Origin: Diphasiastrum complanatum
Lineage: Eukaryota > Streptophyta > Lycopodiopsida > Lycopodiales > Lycopodiaceae
Direction: 5' to 3'
DNA length: 64,000 nt
NCBI GenBank assembly: GCA_029204225.1
Contig: CM055097.1
Coordinates: 63,126,904-63,190,903 of the forward strand
The translations under genes and the position numbers were made by a program. Positions 45,191 to 56,579 of this stretch are shown here, in pieces (positions within the stretch are counted from its first letter, which is position 1; the number at the start of each line of letters is the position of its first letter). The notes under the pieces are model-generated. The model worked only from the letters and a program-made list of their open reading frames with translations, was not told the DNA's origin and searched no databases.

Positions 45191-46593
45191 AAGCTAAAAC
45201 TCAATATGGATGGAAGTGTAAGCAAACACAAGGCAAGGTTAGTTGCCAAAGGATATGCTCAAGCAAAGGGCATATATTTTGAAGAAACTTTTGCACCCAT
45301 GGCCAAGATGGTCACAATAAGATTATTCTTGCACTTGCTTCATATTTTGGTTGGATGCTCTTTCAAATAAATGTTTCTAATGCATTCTTAAATGGTTATT
45401 TGAAGAAGACATCTTCATGGAGCAGCCCCATGGCTTCTTCAAGCTCGGGATGGAAGGTAAAGTATGTCATCTTCAAAGGAGCTTATATGGTTTGAAGCAA
45501 GCATCAAGATCATGGAATTCAAGACTTCATGATTTCTTAGTTTCTATTGGATTCACTCTCAAAGTGAATATGATCCAACTTTGTACATAATGTATGATGT
45601 AAATGGCATTGTACTTTTATTTATTTATGTAGATGACATCATCCTTAGTGGTGATAACATTGATGGTATTGAGAAAACCAATAAAAATCCATCACTAGAA
45701 TTTAAGATGGTAGATCTTGGTCAACTTCACTTTATATTGGGCATAGAAGTACTTAGAGGTTCAGATTTCATCTTTATTAGTCAGACTAAGTATTCTCAAA
45801 GTTTTCTCAATAGATTCAAGATGCAAGATTGCAAGCATGTAGAAACACCAATGGAGCAAGATGTAAAAGTGCTCAATAAAAGTGATGAAGCATCCTTTAT
45901 GGACATCACTCTTTATAGGCACCTTAATGTGAATCACCATAACTAGGCCTGATCTATGCTTTAATGTGTGTAGGCTAAGTCAATATATGCAAGATCCATT
46001 AGTGATACATTGGAGAAATACTAAAAGGATCTTGAGATACATCTCGGGTACTCTAGATCATGGAATTCTCCATAGAGGAGATATCATTCATTTGCATGCC
46101 TTTAGTGACTCGGATTTTGTAGGTGACAAAAGGGATAGGAAGTCCACAAGTGCCTATGCAACATTTATTGGTAAAGGAGTAGTTTCTTGGTCGTCAAAGA
46201 AACAAGAAACCATCTTTCTTTCTTCAACCGAAGTCGAGTATAAAGCTCTCACCACTACAACAAAGGAGCTATTATGGATTAAGAGGCTACTTATGGAGCT
46301 GAAAGTCATGAAATTAGATGTTGTTCCAACTCTCTAAAATGACAACATCTCAGCCCAACACCTTGCAACCAATCCAATCTTCCATGCAAGGCCAAAACAC
46401 ATTGAGATCTCTCATCATTTTGTGAGAGAGAAGGTGCAATCAAAGGAGATATCTTTGGAGCATGTGGCAAGTAGTGAATGTATTGCTGATATCCTTACTA
46501 AACCACTTCAAAGAGCTTCATTTGTGAAGTTAAGATCAGCCCTAGGGTTGATAAGCAAGTCTATGTTATCTACAAACTAGTTGTGAGGAGGAG
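45191..46593 (+). pseudogene. Cop10 reverse transcriptase and RNase H
   Basis: Starts abruptly inside the reverse transcriptase with [20 protein letters not shown]. After decayed blocks comes LLFIYVDDIILSGDN with YVDD intact (45581-45946 frame), then VDLGQLHFILGIEVL and MQDCKHVETPMEQDV. RNase H (45966-46337) has HAFSDSDFVGDKRDRKSTSA and FLSSTEVEYKALTTTTKEL, and beyond a stop HARPKHIEISHHF and LADILTKPLQRASF-like residues. Four or more stops or frameshifts are present. The start coincides with a 34-base segment that also ends Cop12 (see findings). A GAGGAGGAG purine tract precedes the LTR. Confidence 0.88.
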
Positions 46594-47272
46594 TGTTAAA
46601 TTTACACAAGCTAGTTTGCACCATTACCACTTGTAAATAACTTTGAGGCCATGTTGTGGGATGTCACACATGCCAAAAGCATAGGATACCTTATTCTAAT
46701 TCAAATCATTAACCTAGCTTTGGAATGGTATCGTTGGGATATGTCCAAAGAGTGCATAGATAGGGTAGAGAAAAGGTAGGAGCTAAAAATAGCATTTTTC
46801 TTATTGTTTTTGGATCTCGAGGCATTGAGCCTAAATAGGGTGGATCAAGTGGATATTTAGGTTAGATGTTAGAGTTAAGTTATGATGAATGCATAGAAGC
46901 CCTAATATCCTCAGATCCGAGCTCTACATTTATAAATATGTGATGGGATTTCCATCCAATCATGAGCAAAATCGAGATTTTCCTTCTTGACTAGGTTGAG
47001 TCTATGATTTGATTGATGAATGCTATTGGCATTGGATTTTTTGTGATGATTGAATGAGTTTGGAGTTGCAGGTACAGTACAAAGGCGACAGCAGGCCGTA
47101 CTTTCACACGTGTAAAGAGTTTTGGAGCTAATTCATGGAGTTCGAGCCAAGATAAGCTAGGAATCAATGCATTGATTAGTAATCTAGCTTCTAGATCTTG
47201 TTTGGATCTTAAGTAGGTGCTTTCTCCATCATTTTTAGGATAAAATGGGATTATTTTGCTGTATTTTTAACA
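46594..47272 (+). mobile_element. Cop10 3' LTR
   Basis: 679 bases from TGTTAAATTT to ATTTTTAACA, following a purine tract at 46583-46593. Cop8 sequence resumes at the next base. Confidence 0.8.
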
Positions 47273-48069
47273 GTTGCACTATTCCTTAACTGCAAGTCCA
47301 TAGACTCGCCTATGGACCCAGGATTCAAATTGTCAAAGGATATGTGCCCGAAGACTGATGCAGAGAAGAAAGAGATGTGCAAATACCCCTATCAGTTGAT
47401 AGTGGAATCGATCATGTATTCCATGGTCTGCACCAGATCTAATCTAGCATTTACAATCAACATATTGTTATAGTTTATGTCAAATCCCGACCTACCTCAT
47501 TAGAAGGCTCTTCTCAGAGTACTGAGATACATTCAAGCCACTAAGCACTATGCTTTGTGTTATGATGGAAATTTAGAGGATGCTTTTACATTAACTACTT
47601 ATTTTGATTCTGATAGGGCTGGTAATGTGGACACAAGAAAATCCACTTCTGGTTATCTTTGTTTTCTAGTGAGAGGACCCATCTCATGGACTAGTCGAAA
47701 GCAGAAATACATTTCTTTGTCCTCCACAGAATCCGAATATGTCGCAGCTACCTCTACAGTGAAAGAAATCATCTGGCTCAGAAGATTGCTTCAAGATCTT
47801 ATGATCATTCAAATCAGTCCAACTATACTCTAGTGCGACAATCAGAACTGCATTGCTCTATCTCTGAACCCACAAACTCACTCTAGAACTAAACATATTG
47901 AAGTTTAATTTTATTTTTTACAAAGAGAGTTCAAAATAAAGACGTCCAATTAAGTTATTGTCCTACTGCCAGTATGTTGGCTGATATCTTGACTAAGCCT
48001 CTGTCAAGAGAAAAGCATATTACATTATGTAACTTGCTCAATTTCATTCTGGATTTGAGGAGTTAAGCT
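47273..48069 (+). pseudogene. Cop8 RNase H region, copia type
   Basis: Begins at the end of the reverse transcriptase: DSPMDPGFKLSKDMCPKTDA and KYPYQLIVESIMYSMVCTRS. RNase H follows with YFDSDRAGNVDTRKSTSGYL, ISLSSTESEYVAATSTVKEI and, after a stop, CDNQNCIALSLNP and HSRTKHIEV. The end is frame-shifted (LTKPLSREKHI-like). It lies directly after the Cop10 LTR and before a polypurine tract and a full LTR that matches 42163-42638, which ties it to the Cop8 gag part. Confidence 0.85.
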
Positions 48070-48079
48070 TAAGGGGGGG
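48070..48079 (+). other. Cop8 polypurine tract
   Basis: TAAGGGGGGG, directly before the LTR start TGTTGGAATTAAG. Confidence 0.88.
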
Positions 48080-49032
48080 TGTTGGAATTAAGCATCACTC
48101 CAACTCATCAAAATTCGACTCATTTGTATTCAGGTCATCAAAACACGAATCATTCGAGTTCGTCTCATTTCTTGAGCACCAATACATTATGTAAATATAC
48201 ACACACACTCTCTCTCCATGACAACCTTGCAGTCTTACTCTCTGAAGTTGAACGTCTACACAATAATCAATTGAAGCAGAAGCAGGATCGACGATGAACT
48301 CTTCGAGATCTTCAACTACATCCTCTGTGTTCTCCCATGAACTCAAAGTCTTCGGTTCGAGATCCACGTCACCCAAACTGCCTTATCCAAATGCAAACAA
48401 TGTCGTAGTTCACTTTAGCACCTTTTAGTAACTACACTGTTTCACGCTTGTTGTCTATACAGTCATTATAACTGCTCCATGTACATATATACATAACGGC
48501 AACTCACGTAAATGATGATGAGCCAATTTGTGATGAATGCATGCAAGTAGAAAGAGTAAAACAGAGTTTTTGTGCGAACTCAATTGTGTCTTAATTATCT
48601 TATGCCATAGGATCAGAGATCTTAGAGAGAGTGAAAGCCATATAGAAGATAGAAATAGTAATTTAATTTGTAACTAAAAAAGTAAGATCACTGCACAAAG
48701 TACACCATTAGTGTGAACCATTCTTGGACACAAGATTGTGATCTGATCGTTGTATTAGATTCTCTATTTTTCTTATGTGTATTGCACTACGAATGCTTTC
48801 TGATTATATTCTTTCTCTAATGACACACACTCAATTTAGAATGTCTAATCTTGACATAAGCATGGCTATCTCAAACACCTAATTATTTGCTCCCTTCATG
48901 GTTGTCTTTGACACCTACCAAGACATCTCTCCATTTTATCTAAGTTAATACTCTGTTGTATTTTTGGTAAATATTTTGAAATGTTCTCTATGTTGGAGTT
49001 CTGCACCTAATCTATTCGAGAGCATCCCAACA
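48080..49032 (+). mobile_element. Cop8 3' LTR
   Basis: 953 bases, TGTTGG at the start and CCAACA at the end. The 3' half matches the truncated 5' LTR at 42163-42638. Gypsy Gyp6 follows. Confidence 0.88.
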
Positions 49033-50628
49033 TTGGGTACTATGAGTGGTGGATTGAATAGGGCCAATATAATCAAGTCCCCATTTCTCAAATGGCACTT
49101 GAGCCAATACAAGCTGCAACAGCTCATAGTTTGCCTTTGTTGGTACTGACGTACATCACATTGTTTGATGTAAGCTTTAGTATCCTTGTGCATTGTTGAG
49201 TACCAACAACTCAATTGTAGGATCTTTTATACTGTAACATCCATTGCAAAGTGTCTGCCTCCCATTGCTTCATGTTAGAGGGACAAGATCTAACTTGTTC
49301 TGTGAGACCGAATATATCATTAAAGGATATTATCCACCCCTCAATGATATAATGGTAATCAACTAACATGGTCTCACTATAAGTACAAGCTTCTTATGTT
49401 GTGCGTTGGATAGTGATCGATCATGTTGGCCATTCATCAAATATTCAATATGTCTACGGCCCAATCTGGTATGGCATCCATCTAGAGAAAAGCAGCATCG
49501 ATAACTCATCACTAGTTGGGGATCCTTCTACATCGATTTGATTTGTGATACATGATATGCCATATATTTTTGCTTGCCTTTGCGTACCACTATACAAAAA
49601 TTGAATTCCAACAAGAGTAACCATCGAGTGATTATCCCTATGTTGTAGGTTTTGTTGAGTAGATAGAGCAAAGGTTGACAATTAATGTAGAATGCAAAGT
49701 GTGTCACCATAAGATAATGGTGAAACTTCTTGACCTCAAAGACCATTGCCAAGGCTTCTCACTCATTCGTTGAATAGTTGGTTTTAGCATAGTTGAGTTG
49801 TCGACTAGTGAAGCAAATAGGAAGATCGTTCTTGTACTCATCTAACTAGGTCAAAACTGCTCCTATAGCATACTTTGATGCATTGGTAAGCACATGAAAC
49901 TCAATTGTCCAATTGGGAGGTCGTAAGATTGGTGCATATATAATGCATTCTTCAACTTTGGCAAGCTTGCAAGGCTTCCTCCATCCAATGTGCATCAATT
50001 GTGAGCTTGTAGATAGGATGTGCCAAATTTGCAAACAATAGAATGACAAATCATTCAAGGGAGTGGAAGATCCATGATAGCACGTATCTTAGACAAATCA
50101 GTGGCCATCCCATGTCTAGTTACAATATGGCCTAGTATAAGACCATGTGTGACCCAAAGTTGGCAATTTTTTTTGGGTCCAAGGATATCTGAAATTTGTG
50201 GCATTGTAAAAGCACATTCTCTACGTGAGATAAGTATTCATCATTACGTGTGTGCACACAAAGGTCATCTAAGAAGATCTCTAAAAACTTTTATAAGTAT
50301 TCTTTGAATGTTATTTGCATGACATGGTGGAAGGTGCTATGGGCATTACAAAGACCAAATGGCATAACCTTGTAGGCATATGTTTTCCATTTAGTAGAAA
50401 ATGATTTCTTGTGTTGATCATCAGGTGCAATCTCTACTTGTTTATAGCCACTGAAGTCATCTAAAAACTATAGGTCTTTTCTCTAGATACTCGATTCGGT
50501 ACGCTCTCTGTGAACAACATTGACCAACTCCTGCTTGATCAGCTCAGTGTAGTTTGAGTTGTAGCGATAATATTGGCTCATCTTTGGAATTGCTCCTTCA
50601 ACCAAATGTATGGTATGCTTGTTGGAGG
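49033..50628 (-). pseudogene. Gyp6 pol (reverse transcriptase, RNase H, integrase start)
   Basis: Decayed gypsy pol read leftward. Reverse transcriptase: KMSQYYRYNSNYTELIKQEL near 50540, a deletion, then DDFSGYKQVEIAPDDQHKKS-like and WKTYAYKVMPFGLCNA, then FLEIFLDDLCVHT at about 50270 with the LDD pair intact. RNase H: IVVRKGKQKYMAYHVSQIKS at about 49530-49600. Integrase: HKDTKAYIKQCDVRQYQQRQ, then FEKWGLDYIGPIQSTT, the first catalytic aspartate block, where it is cut by the Cop8 LTR. Every domain has stops. No gag, LTR or primer site is seen at the right end, where repeat R begins. Confidence 0.82.
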
Positions 50629-50720
50629 GTTTGCGGATCCCAAGGCAACCCTAACCCTAGTTGATAAGTGAGAGGGATTTGGCACCCTGCGTGTGTAAGT
50701 CCAACCCAATGATCACATAG
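50629..50720 (+). repeat. Repeat R, copy 2
   Basis: Begins TGTTGGAGGG and contains GGCACCCTGCGTGTGTAAGT followed by CCAACCCAAT, matching 8139-8300. The stretch from 50720 to 50890 holds nothing recognised. Confidence 0.45.
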
Positions 50721-50889
50721 TTATTTGATTGATCAGTTAAAAGTTAATAAAAGGACTTTAGGCCTTTTTGTGAGACTTTTAATGTCGCAGGGCCTAAATG
50801 TCAAGTTAGTGAATAAAGTTGGGTTTCCCTCCAATTTTGATGGTTCCCACACTTTTTTAAATTTGAATAAAAAGAGAGGCAAGACTGGA

Positions 50890-52220
50890 CCAATAGGATT
50901 CAAAGGCCAGGGTCCTTCTTGCATGGCAAATTAGACGAAGCGGTCGATCCAATTATGACCTCAGGATCCACATTGTGGACGAGAAGACAGCCTTCTTGCA
51001 TGGCGAATTAGACGAAGAGGTCTACTTGGATCGACCCCCAGGATTTGTCTCGAATCCACTTCCTGACTACGTATGCAGAATGCATAGAAACATCTACGGT
51101 CTGAAGCAATCAGGCCGACAATGGTACAAGAAGAAGGATCAAGCCCTGAAATCATTGGGATTCAAGCCTCTGTTGGCTGACTCCAATGTGTATATCAGAG
51201 TTACAGATGGGCAGATCATCATAGTGGCTGTTTATGTGGACGACACTCTGATACTTTGCAGGAGTGAGCAGCTAATTGCTGAAGTAAAGACAGACATCTC
51301 GAAATATTTCGAGATAGTGGATCTGGGAGAAGTCAGGTGTTACCTACGTTTACAAATTGAAAGAGACTATGAGAGAGGCAAGTTATACCTTCACCAGTTT
51401 AGATACACCTAGAAGATCCTAGAGGAGTTTGGGATGCTGAACTGCAAAGGAGCGAACACTCCAATGCTCGCAGGGATGATGCTAACAAATGACGATTGTC
51501 CAAAGACTGAGGAAGAAAGAGAACAGATGCAGCTCACACCCTACAGGAGGCTGATAGGTTCACTGATGTACCTTGTAGACAACACACGTCCGTAATTTGC
51601 TTATGCAATATTCAAGACGAGCCAATTCTGCACGAATCCAGGCTCGATACATTGGAAGATTGCAAAACGAATTTTGCAATATTTTCAATTAACGAGAGAT
51701 TATGGCTTGTGTTATTATTGTGGTGCAGGTCTCAGGATACTTTCCTACAGCGATGCTAGCTGGGCATCTCTCAGGGACGACTGTAAAAGCGTCTCAAGAG
51801 GATGCACCATCGCATCAGGAGCAGCAATTCTTTGGGTCAGCAAGAAGCAGACCATAGTAGCCCAGTCGTCCTGCGAAGCAGAATACGTAGCAGCAGCGAA
51901 GATGGCCAACAAAATAATTTGGCTAAGACAGTTCCTGGACGAATTGGACGAAACAAGAAATGAGCCATTGGTCTTGCAGATGGACAACACCTCTACGATA
52001 GACCCGATGAAAGATCTTGTGTTCCACTCAAGAACGAAGCACATTGCGATCAAGTATCACTTGATCAGGGATCTGATTTAAAAGAAGATGATGCAGACCA
52101 GCTTCATAGGAACGAAAGATATAGTTGTTGACATCTTCACTAAAGCTCTGAACAAAGGGCTCTTTGAGAGACAAAGGAGCAGTCTCGGGATCATAAAGCT
52201 ACCATGCTTTGAGAAGGAGC
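50890..52220 (+). pseudogene. Cop11 reverse transcriptase and RNase H
   Basis: Copia pol missing its 5' part. From 50975 the frame reads DEKTAFLHGELDEEVYLDRP, then YGLKQSGRQWYKKKDQALKS, IIVAVYVDDTLILCRSEQ with YVDD intact and EIVDLGEVRCYLRLQI. A stop at 51412 and another at about 51594 interrupt it, then RNase H: ILSYSDASWASLRDDCKSVS, QSSCEAEYVAAAKMANKIIW and FHSRTKHIAIKYHLIRD, with a stop at about 52079, then TKDIVVDIFTKALNKGLFER. Only four or so lesions; it is among the least decayed pol regions here. The left end carries a short direct duplication (50912-50945 and 50992-51023). Confidence 0.9.
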
Positions 52221-53136
52221 TGAAGAAACAAAGTGTTTTTGATTACAAAGCCTTGCTAGCTTTCACTCTTTCACTTGACGATGATGTTCGTGAACTCGAA
52301 CATCTGGAGACACGAAACACGAAGAGTTTTGCGAACACAAAAGTCAACAGAGACGAAGACGAACGGTTCGCGAACACGAACAATTTGTGAACACGAAGGA
52401 TCCACGAACGAGATTCTTTTGCGGTCCAGCACGAGAGAAAGACAGACGAGGTAAGTGAAACCAACGGTGGAAACGAAACCCGTTCTGTCCTCGCGCTCCA
52501 AGGATTATCACCAGAGATCACGTAAGTACCCAGAAGTACAGAGATCTGACCTAATGGCATGACGTCAGCAGATACTTCATAGGTTGTGGCTAATCTGCCA
52601 CTCTTGTAATTCTCTGATTAGTTGTAGATGTATGATCACTCTAATCTTAGGTTTACATAGAGAGACCGTACTTACTGGATAATACTTGATACATATCAGA
52701 ACATGATACACAGACTGTAACTAAGAGAAGAGACACTGAAGAAGTCAGATGCTAGTAAGCAATCAAGACGAACACAAAGAGAAGCTCCGTCTGCGTGCGA
52801 GAAGATAATTCTGTCTAGGATCAAAAGATCCAATTGTCCGCTAGTGAAGCGAGACTACTACTCGTGAGAGAACCGTGCTTCTCTCATGCCAACGCACTGC
52901 GTGGATTCGCATGTAGTGCCCTGAAGAAATCAGAGAAAATCAATATAGATTATTTTTCTGGTTGTGTCTGATCTTGGATGTCGAATGCTTATGCTGTTTA
53001 TTTTTCATATGTCTGACTTTTCTTGTTCCCTTTGAATTCTGCACCTTGGTTGAAATTAAGTCGAATGTTGTATTAATTTTATGAACATAGATAAGTAGTA
53101 ACTAACTACTCTCTAGAGGATTGTAGGAGTGTTTCA
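52221..53136 (+). mobile_element. Cop11 3' LTR
   Basis: Starts TGAAGAAACAAAGTG after a purine run (TTTGAGAAGGAGC) and probably ends GTGTTTCA at 53136. Its first 566 bases match the Cop13 LTR on the other strand (58920-59466). The right limit rests on the TGAA/TTCA ends and the start of Cop12, so it is less sure than the left. Confidence 0.75.
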
Positions 53137-54771
53137 GTTGGTAGTGCCCAGCGAACGCATCTGAACTCCATCCGAATCTCGAAAGAGAGTCGCGAATGTT
53201 TCGTGAATTTTCTTCTCATGATTCTCATCATTCGTATTGGAGCAATGCACGATTCTCAACAATTTTGACAGCAAATAATTATGCTTGTAAGGTAAAAGGC
53301 ATAGGATCCATATCTTTATGCTTGGGATCTTCAAGGAAGATCAAGATTGATGGAGTACTTTACATTCCTAGTATCACTAAGAACTTGCTTAGTGTTAGGA
53401 CAATTGCTTGACAATGATTTGATTCTGGAGTTCAACACAAATGCATGTAACATCAAGAAGGATGGCAAGATCATTGCTAGAGGCATAAGATTTGGAAGAT
53501 TATTCAAACTAAATGCCTATGTGGATGCTAATATTGTGATGCAAGCCGAGGAGACCAAACTATCCAACCATAGTCTTTGGCACAAAAAAAGACTTGGCCA
53601 TATCAACTCAAAGTCCATGAAGGTCATGTACATCCTTGGCAAAAGAGGAGAAAGTATGTGAAGCACGTGCTCTCTCAAAAGCACATAAGAAGCCCTTCTC
53701 AAGTTCAATTACAAAGACAACTCATCAACTTGAGTTGATCCACTCGGATGTACACTTTGCAAGTACAATGTCCAATGGAAGTGCCACCATGTTTGTTACA
53801 TTCATAGGTGATTACTCAAGGTTTTGTTGGGTATTTTTACTTTCATCTAAAGCACAAGTATTTGAGAGCTTTCTTAAGTTCAAAGCATTTGTTGAGAAAG
53901 CATCTTGATCACAAGATTAAAAGTTTTAGAAGTGATAATGGTGGATAATATATCTCCAATGCATTTAAAGATTTTTGTGATCAAGAAGGGATTAAAAAAG
54001 AATTATCTTGTCCCTACACCTCTCAACAAAATGGGATAGCCGAGAGGAGGAATAGGACATTGTGTGAATGTTCTATAGCCTTAAGGATTGATGCATGTTT
54101 ATTGAAATCTTTTTGGGGAGAAGCTCTCACTTGTGCTAACCATTTGATGAATAGAGTTCCATGTAGCTCTATTGAAGACAAAACACCCTTTGAAGTCTTG
54201 TATGGGAGGAAGCCAAATCTCAAGGACTTGAAGGTGTTTGGATGCATACACCTTTGGAGAAAAGGACCAAGAAAGATCGATCATCAATCAAAGGAATGCT
54301 CGGGTATGGCAAAGCAAGCAAGGAATATAAGGTATACATTCCATCTTCAAACAAGTTTGTGGTTTATAGAGATATCACTTTTTATGATGATAATATGCAT
54401 AGACTTATTGATAACTCAATCAAATCACCCATCAAGAGAGAGGTGGCCGAGGATCAAGATGTCATATATCTTGAGGAGGAGCTAGAGCCAAGTGAACCAA
54501 TCACTCGAAGATGATCATCAAGGGTAAGAATGGAGCCATTGAGGCTCACGAGGGTAATCCATCTTCATCCTTTGCACTCATTTCAAGTTTTGAAGAACCT
54601 TCATGTGTAGAAGATGCATTGAGTTCAAAGGAATGGTTTCAAGCTATGATAGATGAATATAATGCTTTGATGGAGCATGGCACATGGATCCTTGTTGTAG
54701 ACCTCTTAAGAATGTGATTGGATGTAAATGGGTTTTTAAGCTAAAACTCAATATGGATGGAAGTGTAAGCA
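53137..54771 (+). pseudogene. Cop12 protease to reverse transcriptase start
   Basis: Copia fragment beginning just after the protease active site: TILTANNYACKVKGIGSISL, then KIKIDGVLYIPSITKNLLSV. The region before integrase has SLWHKKRLGHINSKSMKVM. Integrase shows LIHSDVHFASTMSNGS in one frame, FRSDNGG with a stop after it, and TSQQNGIAERRNRTLCE; then KTPFEVLYGRKPNLKDLKVF. The linker ends with CVEDALSSKEWFQAMIDEYN and, in another frame, [18 protein letters not shown], where it stops at 54771. At least five frameshifts. It ends with the same 34 bases that begin Cop10, so the two look like halves of one element type. Confidence 0.87.
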
Positions 54772-55505
54772 GTATCCCCCACCAAAACTGGTGGCGGTCC
54801 CACGACACCTGCAATATGCAGTTATTGGGGACTTTTATTGGCTTCGTGCCGAATCTTGATTAAATGATACTGCACCTTCTCCATAAAGTCAAGACGTGCA
54901 GTATTGAAATCCAAATTGTGGGGCAGGAAACAATGTGGGCTCTGGCAATCCACTCGGAGGTTGTCCATGAGGTGGCGGGATTCTCAAGAGCCTCCCATCA
55001 TAGCCGCACGAAAGTAGAGACGAGCAACCGGCAGCTGATCTTTGATTTGCTCTGAGGCCATTGGCTTATTTAGATCGAATGCCAGAGGAGGGAGACAATC
55101 GTCCCATTTGGTTGCCACTGACGCCAACAGAGTTAGATCTTTAGCAAACATTGCCAATTGTCGCACCGTTGGATCTGGAGAGTGGACATACTCTCTCTGA
55201 TATGCTTGTAAAGCATAGTGGAAGTCCATTGAAATGGTCTAGCTGTAAAGCTGATGGATGATTGGCCAATTGGGCGTATGGATGGTGATTTTGTCCATGG
55301 CCAAACCCAAATCTTTCCATTTATTTCTTTGTGGCATTGGCACGTAATAGGGATCTACCCGCAACTGGCGAGGGCTGGCGACGTAACTCCTAATTGATTC
55401 CGGAGTTTTCTCAAAAACCGTGATTCTCCATGCCAACTGCTCTCCCAATGCAGGTATTTTGTCCAACTCTTTGTTGGCCTCGATCTTAGAGGTCTTAAAT
55501 TTCAA
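54772..55505 (-). pseudogene. Gyp7 unrecognised protein module (matches Gyp3)
   Basis: I do not recognise this protein. It follows gag directly. Open stretches read KFKTSKIEANKELDKIPALG, then VASPRQLRVDPYYVPMPQRN and KITIHTPNWPIIHQLYS. After a stop at about 55240 come MDFHYALQAYQREYVHSPDP, then KWDDCLPPLAFDLNKPMASE and IKDQLPVARLYFRAAMMGGS. Beyond another stop follow LDFMEKVQYHLIKIRHEANK and a terminator codon. The second half matches the Gyp3 module at 17078-17430. No protease, reverse transcriptase or integrase motif is present between gag and the 3' end. A purine run GGTGGGGGATA follows, as expected before a 3' LTR, but the LTR is absent and Cop12 abuts. Confidence 0.6.
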
Positions 55506-56541
55506 AACCCATCCACCACGTGAGGTGTCGCAGTCTTGCTGCTAGATTTCCTCCATATTGTGGTTCTCGATATCCCATCTGGGCATACCGTTGCTGAATT
55601 ATCCGAGGGTTGAAGTTGCAAAAAGCAGTCTCATGGTCAGGTGAATTACACAGATGGCAAACACTGATTTCCATTCGTTTTCTCAATTGAGGACACTCGT
55701 TCACTGTGTGATTTCCTGTACAAATAGAATACCATATATTTTTCCTAGTAGGAAAAGTCTTTGCAACCTTCTCAGGATCCTTGTTTACTTCTCCGTGGAA
55801 ATTTTCCAATGCTTTGATCTTCTTATCAAATTGCAACTGCAACTTTTCCATCTGTTTCTGCTGGGTCTTCCCAAGTTTCTCGAAATCATTGAGCATCATT
55901 TCTGTAGTAGCATTGGCATTCATTGATGCAATAGTGGTGGATGTCCTAGTAGTCTGCCCTGTTGTATAAGGCAACATATTGACATTCGGCTCATCATCTG
56001 AATCTTCAACCTCCTCCCGAATTGCATCGTCCATAGCATTTTTCAAAAGTGCGTACTCATTATGGCGTTTCAGCTCACGTCTGATCCGTTTAGGTAGACC
56101 TGACAAAAACCACTTAATCATGACATTTTCATTAATCAACTCAGGTTCGCATTCAGATCTGAGATGTTTCACCCTTTTGATGTAATCTCAAACCATTTCT
56201 CGCTTTCTCATTTTAACTTTACTTAAAATTAGAAAAGAGTCTTCCGTAAACTTCCGCGGTTTGAACCGTGTGATAAGGGCTCATTTAACAACCTCCCAAT
56301 CTGTACGTTCCGTTTCATCTTGGTTATAGTACCAATCTTGTGCTGCGTCTGTTAAGGTCATAGGAAACAGCTTAAGTTTATCTTGAGGATAAATCTCACC
56401 ATAGACCTCACAGATTCAGCATAGATTTGAAGAAATCTAACTGGATCTGTTAATCCATTATACCTTGGGTAGATCCAATCGGGTTGCTCTTCTAACAATA
56501 ATTGGATTCGTCTCCTGTGGAGCAGCTCCAGGGGCAGTCAT
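55495..56541 (-). pseudogene. Gyp7 gag, gypsy type
   Basis: Gag from the ATG at 56541 (MTAPGAAPQETNPIIVRRAT). The first third contains stops but the blocks DAAQDWYYNQDETERTDWEV and LITRFKPRKFTEDSFLILSK are clear. The long frame 56172-55495 has MKHLRSECEPELINENVMIK, then WFLSGLPKRIRRELKRH, an acidic patch (REEVEDSDDEPN), a Lys/Gln coiled part (LGKTQQKQMEKLQLQFDKKI) and two CCHC-like clusters: CTGNHTVNECPQ and CHLCNSPDHETAFCNF. The last residues run into the unrecognised module in an overlapping frame. It is the same family as Gyp4 gag. Confidence 0.87.
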
Positions 56542-56579
56542 CTTTACAAATTTAGCTCAAGCAGACAATGAGATTGGAT

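Noticed and set aside
54738-54771. 34-base repeat considered as a target-site duplication
   Set aside because: Far longer than the 5 bases made by copia or gypsy integrases, and it is coding sequence of the element itself.
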